Shown here: positions 24,990-31,758 of the stretch, in pieces
Numbering within the stretch: the first letter of the stretch is position 1
Layout: each line of letters begins with the position of its first letter
Source: Candidatus Pullichristensenella excrementigallinarum
Lineage (GTDB): Bacteria; Bacillota; Clostridia; Christensenellales; Aristaeellaceae
Reading direction: 5' to 3'
Assembly (NCBI GenBank): GCA_018714825.1
Contig: DVMU01000184.1
Coordinates: 1-37,197 of the forward strand
Length of the DNA stretch: 37,197 nucleotides
Notes under the pieces: model-generated
The model's input: only the letters and a program-made list of their open reading frames with translations
What the model was told of the DNA's origin: nothing
Databases searched by the model: none
Made by a program: the position numbers and the translations under genes

Positions 24990-27488
24990 ATGTTATTTCG
25001 CGTGACAGGCATGACATGCGCAGCGTGTTCCGCCCATGTGGAAAAGAGCGTTCGGCAGCTTCCCGGCGTCAAAGAAGTGGCGGTAAACCTATTGTCCAAT
25101 TCTATGCGCGTGGAATTCGATGCAAGCGTGACCAGCGTGGAGGACATCATCCGCGCCGTGGAATCCGGCGGCTATGGCGCTGCTCCCGAACAGGCGCAAC
25201 AGGCTGCGCCCGCTCCATCCAAAGATCAGACCGAGCAAAAGATCCGCGCCCGTCTGATTGCCTCGGTCATCCTGTTAATCCCGCTGATGTACGTCGCCAT
25301 GGGCCACATGCTCGGCCTTCCGTTGCCCGCCGTGTTGCATCGCCCTCTGGTTTCCGGGCTTTTGCAATGGATCATCGCCCTGCCGATCCTCTATCTCAAT
25401 CGCTCGCTTTGGGAAAACGGCTTTAAGGCGCTGTTTCATCGTGCGCCGAACATGAACAGCCTTATTTCCATCGGCGCCGCGGCGGGGCTCTTGTACAGCC
25501 TGTGGCAAATGTTCCTGCTTGCCGCGAACCCGGAGACTTCCAGCGGCATGACGGAATTCTATTTTGAATCTGCCGCCATGATTCTCACGCTCATCACCGT
25601 GGGCAAGTATCTGGAAGCGCGTGCGAAAGGCCGCGCCACGGATGCGATTTCCAAGCTTGTAGATCTTGCGCCCAAGCGTGCAACCGTGGAGCGAAACGGT
25701 CGGGAAGTCGAAATCGACGCCAAGGATCTGCGCGTGGGCGACATCGTCGTTGTGCGCGAAGGGCTTTCCATTCCTACGGACGGCGAGGTGCTCTCCGGCC
25801 ACGGTTCTGTCGATCAATCCATGCTCACCGGAGAAAGCGTTCCGGTCGATGTGGCTGAGGGATCGCAGGTCGTGGGCGGCTGCATCAACCGTTCGGGATA
25901 TTTCCGCTTCCGCGCCACCAAGGTCGGCGAAGATACGGCCCTTTCCAAAATTGTCCGCCTTGTGGAAGAAGCCGGCGCTTCCAAAGCGCCCATTTCGCGT
26001 TTGGCCGACCGGGTCAGCGGCGTATTTGTCCCGGTGGTAATCGGCATTGCTCTGCTCACTGCTGTGATCTGGTTGCTCCTTGGCGATTCCGCACACGCCC
26101 TCAAGGCGGCGATATCCGTATTGGTTATTTCCTGCCCCTGCGCGCTGGGATTGGCCACGCCGACCGCCATCATGGTCGGAACCGGCAAGGGCGCGGAATT
26201 GGGCATCATGATCAAGACCGCCGCCGCCCTCGAAGCCGCGCACGCGGTAAACATGGTTGCCTTCGACAAGACTGGCACGCTCACCGAAGGTCGGATGCGC
26301 GTCACCCAGGTCTATGCCCGGGATAAGGCCCTTGCGGTACGCCTGACTGCGGCCGTAGAGGCACTTTCTACCCACCCCATTGCAAAAGCGATTGCCGAAT
26401 GTTCGCCGAGCGTCCCCGAAGCATCCGAGTATGAGACCCTGCCCGGACGCGGCGTACAGGCAAAAGTTGAGGGAAAATTGGTCCAAGTCGGCAGTTCTTC
26501 CTGGCTCCAGATTCCTGCCGATGCCGCAAAATGGGCGGATCAGCGCGCGCAGGATGGGCAAACGGTAATGTTCTCCACGATCGATGGAGAATTTCTCGGC
26601 GCCTTTGCCCTGGCCGACACGCTGCGTGAGGGCGGCAAACAGGCCATTCGCCGCCTCAAGGCGTTAGGCGTGGAAAGCGCTATGCTCACCGGAGACGGAG
26701 AAAAAACCGCCCAGGCCATCGCCCACAGCGCAGGTGTCAGCCGGGTCTTCGCCAAGCTCCTTCCCGAAGACAAAGCCCGTTCTATTTCGCAGATGCAGTC
26801 GGAAGGCAAGAATGTGATGATGGTGGGAGACGGCATCAACGATGCGCCCGCGCTGACCACCGCCAATTTGGGCGTCGCCATCGGTCGCGGCACGGATGTC
26901 GCCATCGAATCCGCGGATATCGTTCTCGTGCGGGACGATCCGGAACTGGCGGCAGGCGTCATTGAACTGGGACGCGCGGTCATCCGCAATATTCGGGAAA
27001 ACTTGTTCTGGGCATTCTTCTACAATACTATCGGGATTCCCATCGCGGCGGGAGCGCTTTCGTTCCTTGGCATTGATCTCAATCCCATGTTCGCGGCGGC
27101 AGCCATGAGTTTAAGTTCTCTCTGCGTGGTGACCAACGCCCTCCGCCTGAAGCGCTTCCGCCTGCGCCCCCTCGCTCCCCAAAGCGCAGAGGAATCGCCC
27201 TCTCCTGCTCTCCATGTCGATCTGGTTTCCCCCGCCGGGAACTCCGTTCCCGACGACACCCAAACATCCATTAAAAAGGAGGTTTCCCCTATGAAAATTA
27301 CCCTGGTCATTGACGGCATGATGTGCCAGCACTGCGTCGCCCATGTGACAAAGGCGCTTTCCGCCTTCGATCCGCAGGTCAACGTATCTCTGGAAGAGAA
27401 GACCGCCACACTCAACACCGATGCGGATCCTTCCGCGCTCCAAAAGGCGGTGGAGGAAGCCGGCTATACCGTCACGGAAATCCGCTGA
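24990..27488 (+). CDS. copA: Copper-translocating P1B-type ATPase (CopA) with N-terminal HMA domain and C-terminal CopZ-like HMA domain
   Basis: FRVTGMTCAACSAHVEKSV, TGES, SCPCALGLATPTAIMVGTGKGAELG, DKTGTLTEG, STHPIAKAI, MVGDGINDAPAL; C-term MKITLVIDGMMCQHCVAHVTKAL; SD GAGGTG before ATG 24990. Confidence 0.94.
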   Translation: MLFRVTGMTCAACSAHVEKSVRQLPGVKEVAVNLLSNSMRVEFDASVTSVEDIIRAVESGGYGAAPEQAQQAAPAPSKDQTEQKIRARLIASVILLIPLMYVAMGHMLGLPLPAVLHRPLVSGLLQWIIALPILYLNRSLWENGFKALFHRAPNMNSLISIGAAAGLLYSLWQMFLLAANPETSSGMTEFYFESAAMILTLITVGKYLEARAKGRATDAISKLVDLAPKRATVERNGREVEIDAKDLRVGDIVVVREGLSIPTDGEVLSGHGSVDQSMLTGESVPVDVAEGSQVVGGCINRSGYFRFRATKVGEDTALSKIVRLVEEAGASKAPISRLADRVSGVFVPVVIGIALLTAVIWLLLGDSAHALKAAISVLVISCPCALGLATPTAIMVGTGKGAELGIMIKTAAALEAAHAVNMVAFDKTGTLTEGRMRVTQVYARDKALAVRLTAAVEALSTHPIAKAIAECSPSVPEASEYETLPGRGVQAKVEGKLVQVGSSSWLQIPADAAKWADQRAQDGQTVMFSTIDGEFLGAFALADTLREGGKQAIRRLKALGVESAMLTGDGEKTAQAIAHSAGVSRVFAKLLPEDKARSISQMQSEGKNVMMVGDGINDAPALTTANLGVAIGRGTDVAIESADIVLVRDDPELAAGVIELGRAVIRNIRENLFWAFFYNTIGIPIAAGALSFLGIDLNPMFAAAAMSLSSLCVVTNALRLKRFRLRPLAPQSAEESPSPALHVDLVSPAGNSVPDDTQTSIKKEVSPMKITLVIDGMMCQHCVAHVTKALSAFDPQVNVSLEEKTATLNTDADPSALQKAVEEAGYTVTEIR
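27291..27488 (+). CDS. Possible internal CopZ-like copper chaperone ORF, in frame within copA
   Basis: AAAGGAGG (27276-27282) 8 nt before ATG 27291; encodes MKITLVIDGMMCQHCVAHVTKALSAFDPQVNVSLEEKTATLNTDADPSALQKAVEEAGYTVTEIR, a complete HMA domain. Confidence 0.55.
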   Translation: MKITLVIDGMMCQHCVAHVTKALSAFDPQVNVSLEEKTATLNTDADPSALQKAVEEAGYTVTEIR

Positions 27489-27505
27489 TCCTTCCTTTCC
27501 AAAAG

Positions 27506-27531
27506 GGGGCGGGCGTGAACGCGCCCGCCCC
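27506..27531. repeat. GC-rich perfect inverted repeat flanking element copy B (also possible weak terminator)
   Basis: GGGGCGGGCG-TGAACG-CGCCCGCCCC. Confidence 0.7.
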
Positions 27532-27534
27532 AAA

Positions 27535-27705
27535 CTGTCGAGAGAGCCCTGTGAAGAGAGTCCCTCCAAATCGAGCGCGGCGGCGTGCACGTCGCGCTCG
27601 ATTTTTCCGGGCACAAGCGAAGGAAAAAAACAGTTCCTTCGCTTCGTTCAGGAAATCGCTCGGAAAATCCGCAGGTTTTCATGGAGCGTGTTAAAAACCC
27701 TTTTT
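27535..27705 (-). repeat. Dispersed structured intergenic element, copy B (inverted relative to copy A)
   Basis: Reverse complement aligns with 17795-18000; hairpins AAGCGAAGGAA...TTCCTTCGCTT (27615-27644) and AAATCGAGCGCG...CGCGCTCGATTT (27568-27604). Confidence 0.75.
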
Positions 27706-27716
27706 GGCATGCAAAA

Positions 27717-27741
27717 GGGCGGCCGCAAATGCGCCCGCCCC
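27717..27741. repeat. Second GC-rich hairpin flanking copy B; shares GCGCCCGCCCCA with the hairpin at 27506-27531
   Basis: GGGCGGccGCaaatGCgCCCGCCCC; direct repeat GCGCCCGCCCCA at 27521-27532 and 27731-27742. Confidence 0.6.
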
Positions 27742-27757
27742 ACATACTTTCCTTCTC

Positions 27758-30700
27758 TTACAACACGCGCCGTCCCCACGAGAATACGCGATTGTAGTAG
27801 CCCGACCCGATCTCGCTGATGACAACTTTGCCCGCGCCGGAGGAAGCATGGATAAACTTTCCGCTTCCCAGATAGATGCCGACGTGATCGCTCAAATCGT
27901 TATCGGAAATCGTATTTAAGCACACGATATCCCCTCGTTTCAGATTTGAGACTCCTTCAACCTTTTTCCCTGCATTGTAGCCCTGATTCTGTGCCGAATG
28001 TGCGAGGGATACGCCAACTTTCCCATAACAATAACGGGTATAACCGGAGCAGTCAAAAGAGGAGGTTCCTGTCGCACCAAACACATACGGCTTTCCGAGC
28101 TGTTGCTGCGCGACATAGATCACATATTCAATCTTCTCCGAGTTCGTCGGGTTGGGCGGCAACTCGTCCATATCCGATCCCACATCCCCTGCACCCGAAC
28201 TACTTCCGGACGCGTCGGCCGCCGTTCCGGTATTTTTCGGCGCGCTGTTGGAATAGAGGGCCTGCAGCGTCTTGGAATCTGCCGTTCCGGTCGCGCTGAG
28301 TCCCGCCGCAGCCTGGAACAGTTTTACAGCGGAAGTGGTGATGCTTCCATATTCTCCATCCACACTGCTGGACTTGCTGAGATAGCCCTTGTAGTACAAG
28401 CGCGTCTGCAACCGCTGCACATTGGTGCCCGTACTGCCGCTGCTCAAGTTCAGCGAGAGCAACGGGGAAGCCGGCGCGTTTCCGCTCATCAGCACGCGGA
28501 TGGTATGGATATCCGCCTTACCCGTCTCCTGCAACCCGCTGACCGCTGCCTGGAAGCGTCGAACCGCCGTCTCGGTAAGCGAGCTATAATTGCCCGCGGG
28601 TTCTCCGTCAAAGTATCCATAGGCCTCGAGAATCTTTTGCAGGGCCAACACGGAGCTCCCGGAATCTCCGGAAGAGAGCTCGGGATACGATTCGCTGCTC
28701 AGGTGTTCCACCAACATGTAGCCGCGCGCGTCTCCCTTGCCCACATAGGCCCATTTCGAGTTGACCGCGTATACCGCGACCTCCGTTCCCTGCGGAATGG
28801 TCGTGCTGACCGCCCCTGTGGATTCGGAAGCATATACCGGAGCGGAGGGATAAATCACTGTGGCATACCCTTGTACCACACCAGGCTTCAATTCCGAATT
28901 GAGCGTCAATCCTGCCACCAAGCAGAAACCGTAATTGCCATTCAATTCAATCATGGCCCAGGTGGAATTCGCCTGCACGACATTGACCTGCGTTCCATAG
29001 GGCAGCGTGTACTTCTTGATGGTACTGGTGCTGGTCCCCGTATAGACGTCCAGTCCGTCTTTCGCCGTCACCGTGGCAGGAATGCAATCCTCCGGCGAGA
29101 CGGATACCGTCGGCGAGGGTTCCACTTCCACGCGCTGGAGCTTGGTCACATCGCAGAAACCGTAATTTCCATCCAGGCTCACCAGCGCCCATGTGCTGGT
29201 ATACTGATGCACCGTGACAACCGTGCCCTTCGAAAGCACGCCGATCTTGTTATTGCCCGTCGGGTCGCCATAGGTGTAGATGTCTTCCGTCGCCTGTGCC
29301 GAGAAATTGGCGTCTACCGGCGTTTCTTCCGTCGCGGACGGCGTGGGCGTCGGGGTCGGTTGCCCGGAAATCCCCTCCGTCGGGGCCAGGTTCTGGCGGA
29401 AGCAGAAGCCGTAATATCCCGCAATGGAGATATAGGCCCAACTCTCATTGTACAGAAGAACCGTCACTTCCGTTCCGGCCGGAAGCGTCCCCATCTTGGA
29501 GCCGGAAGTGCTGGGCTTTTTATAGACCACTGTGTTCTGGTTGGTCAACGCGGTAAACGTCGCAGTAACCGCTTCTCCGTCCGAGGGAATCGGAATCGTC
29601 GCGGAGGGAATCTGGGGCGTCGCGGTCGCGGTAGGATCCGTGGATCGCTCCAGCACGGTCACGTCGCAATATCCATATGCGCCGTCGATGCTCACCAGCG
29701 CCCAGACGCTCGTATACTCATGCACATACACCTGCGTCCCCTTGGAAAGCACGCCGATGCGCTTGCTCCCTACCGAATCCGAATACGCATAGGTCGCCTT
29801 GGTCACCTGCGCGTAAAAATCGCCCTTGGTGGCTTCCTCTTCGCGCTCAAGCTTTGAAACCTCACAGTATCCGTACGCGCCGTCGATGCTCACCAGCGCC
29901 CACACGTCCGTGTACTGATGCACATACACCCGCGTCCCCTTAGAGAGAATGCCGATGCGCTTGCTCCCTACCGAATCCGAATACGCGTACATCGATTTGG
30001 TAACTCGCGCGTAGAAGTTGCCTTCCGTGGCTTCCTCACTCGAATCGGCGGCATTGTCTTTCGAAGGCATGGGCGTGGCCGTCGCCGTTGAAGTCACCGG
30101 CGCCAACACGCTCACGTCGCAATACCCGTACGCGCCGTCCACGCTCACCAGGGCCCAGACGCTGGTATACTCATGCACATACACCTGCGTTCCCTTGGGA
30201 AGCGTGCCGATGCGCTTGCTCCCTACCGAATCCGAATACGCATAGGTCGCCTTGGTCACCTGCGCGTAGAAATTTCCCTCCGTGGCCTTCTCCGGCACGG
30301 GCGTGGCCGTGGCCGTATTCTGCCCGGGAAGCGCCAGATTTTTCTCCGGAGTATAGGCAAGATACCCGTCCGCCTCGACAATCGCCCAGCCATTGTCCGA
30401 TCCGAAATAATTCAGCGTCCATCCCTTTTTGAGCGATACGGAGGCGCTGGAAGTATTGGGCTTTTCATAGGCCTTTGCGCCGGAAACCGCCACCACGACC
30501 TTTTGAGAATACGCGGTGACTTCCGCCAAACTCGAGGCCTTGCAAAAGCCGCTCTTCCCGGTCGGCCTGTATGTAATGGCGCAGACGCCGCTCTTCGCCG
30601 CGGTGACCACCACCACGTCTCCTTTGGAAAGCGTCGCAATTTTCTTGGTCAGGTACATGTCCGAATAGACCGCCATGGAATCCGACGTGACGATGGCCGA

Positions 30701-30805
30701 CAAACTCGCCGCGAACGCGACTGTCGGCAAACTCATCAGCACCAGGGCCGTCACCAATAAAATTGGAATTAGCCGCCGGATCAGTCCGGATCGTTCAATT
30801 CGCAT
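27758..30805 (-). CDS. Secreted multi-SH3, peptidoglycan-binding, NlpC/P60 cell-wall hydrolase
   Basis: Signal peptide MRIERSGLIRRLIPILLVTALVLMSLPTVAFA; repeated SH3-like units; two PG_binding_1 domains (SGDSGSSVLALQKILEAYGYFDGEPAGNYSSLTETAVRRFQ, SGSTGTNVQRLQTRLYYKGYLSKSSSVDGEYGSITTSAVKLFQ); NlpC/P60 FDCSGYTRYCYGKVG...DHVGIYLGSGKFIHASS. Confidence 0.93.
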   Translation of the reverse strand: MRIERSGLIRRLIPILLVTALVLMSLPTVAFAASLSAIVTSDSMAVYSDMYLTKKIATLSKGDVVVVTAAKSGVCAITYRPTGKSGFCKASSLAEVTAYSQKVVVAVSGAKAYEKPNTSSASVSLKKGWTLNYFGSDNGWAIVEADGYLAYTPEKNLALPGQNTATATPVPEKATEGNFYAQVTKATYAYSDSVGSKRIGTLPKGTQVYVHEYTSVWALVSVDGAYGYCDVSVLAPVTSTATATPMPSKDNAADSSEEATEGNFYARVTKSMYAYSDSVGSKRIGILSKGTRVYVHQYTDVWALVSIDGAYGYCEVSKLEREEEATKGDFYAQVTKATYAYSDSVGSKRIGVLSKGTQVYVHEYTSVWALVSIDGAYGYCDVTVLERSTDPTATATPQIPSATIPIPSDGEAVTATFTALTNQNTVVYKKPSTSGSKMGTLPAGTEVTVLLYNESWAYISIAGYYGFCFRQNLAPTEGISGQPTPTPTPSATEETPVDANFSAQATEDIYTYGDPTGNNKIGVLSKGTVVTVHQYTSTWALVSLDGNYGFCDVTKLQRVEVEPSPTVSVSPEDCIPATVTAKDGLDVYTGTSTSTIKKYTLPYGTQVNVVQANSTWAMIELNGNYGFCLVAGLTLNSELKPGVVQGYATVIYPSAPVYASESTGAVSTTIPQGTEVAVYAVNSKWAYVGKGDARGYMLVEHLSSESYPELSSGDSGSSVLALQKILEAYGYFDGEPAGNYSSLTETAVRRFQAAVSGLQETGKADIHTIRVLMSGNAPASPLLSLNLSSGSTGTNVQRLQTRLYYKGYLSKSSSVDGEYGSITTSAVKLFQAAAGLSATGTADSKTLQALYSNSAPKNTGTAADASGSSSGAGDVGSDMDELPPNPTNSEKIEYVIYVAQQQLGKPYVFGATGTSSFDCSGYTRYCYGKVGVSLAHSAQNQGYNAGKKVEGVSNLKRGDIVCLNTISDNDLSDHVGIYLGSGKFIHASSGAGKVVISEIGSGYYNRVFSWGRRVL
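29650..30290 (-). repeat. Tandem SH3-encoding repeat units within the NlpC/P60 gene
   Basis: Three near-identical units encoding ...FYA[QR]VTK[AS][TM]YAYSDSVGSKRIG[TIV]L[PS]KGT[QR]VYVH[EQ]YT[SD]VWALVS[VI]DGAYGYC[DE]V; identical GATGCGCTTGCTCCCTACCGAATCCGAATACGC blocks on the + strand in all three. Confidence 0.88.
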
Positions 30806-30871
30806 TTCCGTATCTCCTTTGAAATGATTGCGCACACTTGCGCGCGAAGAAAATTCATGGGTTCGAAGCAA

Positions 30872-30903
30872 ATGCGTCGTTATTTTTATTAAATACGACG
30901 CAT
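30872..30903. promoter_or_regulatory. Large inverted repeat in the upstream region of the NlpC/P60 gene
   Basis: ATGCGTCGT-(T)-ATTT...AAAT-ACGACGCAT; 13-bp stem with one bulged T. Confidence 0.55.
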
Positions 30904-30977
30904 ACCGCAATATTCCTTCATATTCAGAATGTTAAATGTGTATTTAAATCTAGAATTTCGAAATACTTTTGAAATAT

Positions 30978-31754
30978 TTAGGCGTTTGCCCGCCTATAAA
31001 AGGCCCTTGCGACCTCTTGCATCAACCTCTCCGCTTCCGGAACGATGGTCTGTTCGCACAACATGCACAACACAAAGGGCCTCTTTGCGAATACAATTCC
31101 CACATCATGGGTAATTCCGCCATCTTCTCCGGTTTTGTGCGCAATGCGCACGCCATCCTGTTTCAAAAAGAAGGGGATTTTGCCGTTTAATTGCTGATCG
31201 GAAAGAATTTGTAACATTTCTTCACTCGCGCGCGGAGAAACGATTCGGGCAAAATACATCTCCTCCAAGATCTGCCCCATGTCCCGAGCCGTCACGGTAT
31301 TCTGCAATCCCCGCTCGGCGGCTTCCGCATCAAAAAGCTTTCTGCGCAGTCGCGAACCCTGCGCGCCGAGGCTGGAAAGCGTGGCATTGACCGCCTCCAT
31401 CCCCAATCGATCGATCAGCAAATTGGTTGCCGTATTGTCGGAGAGGATAATCATCAACACCGCCAAATCCCGCATAGAAATCTTCAAACCGGCCTGCAGG
31501 TAATTCAGCGCGCCGCAGGAGGGCATCTTGTCCTCTTCCCGAAGCACGAATTCCTCTCCAAAATCCACAAGCCCTTCCTCCCGCTGGCGAAATGCCTCGA
31601 TGAGAATGGGCAGCTTGATCACGCTGGCAGCCACAACGGGCGTCTGTGCCTGAAATTCCAGGGCAGGGGACGCTCCGTCGAGCGGACGATAGTAGAGAGA
31701 GATCTTCCCGGGCAATTTTTCCAAAGATTCGAGAATCTCCCGATCGCCTTGCAT
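30978..31754 (-). CDS. Class A beta-lactamase-like serine hydrolase
   Basis: VVAASVIKLPILIEAF (SxxK), LSDNTATNLLIDRLG (SDN), IAHKTGEDGG (KTG); start MQGDREIL. Confidence 0.85.
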   Translation of the reverse strand: MQGDREILESLEKLPGKISLYYRPLDGASPALEFQAQTPVVAASVIKLPILIEAFRQREEGLVDFGEEFVLREEDKMPSCGALNYLQAGLKISMRDLAVLMIILSDNTATNLLIDRLGMEAVNATLSSLGAQGSRLRRKLFDAEAAERGLQNTVTARDMGQILEEMYFARIVSPRASEEMLQILSDQQLNGKIPFFLKQDGVRIAHKTGEDGGITHDVGIVFAKRPFVLCMLCEQTIVPEAERLMQEVARAFYRRANA

Positions 31755-31758
31755 GATT

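Noticed and set aside
25275-26561. 428-aa minus-strand ORF inside copA
   Set aside because: Antisense shadow of a well-supported P-type ATPase.
27998-29857. 619-aa plus-strand ORF with repeated motifs opposite the NlpC/P60 gene
   Set aside because: Apparent repeats merely reflect the SH3-encoding tandem repeats on the other strand.
29640-30290. Possible CRISPR-like array from regularly spaced near-identical blocks
   Set aside because: Blocks are about 200-250 bp apart, in frame, and encode SH3 domains; no short repeat/spacer pattern.
30978-31754. Antibiotic resistance beta-lactamase
   Set aside because: Lacks a convincing Glu166 motif and signal peptide; general serine hydrolase is the safer call.
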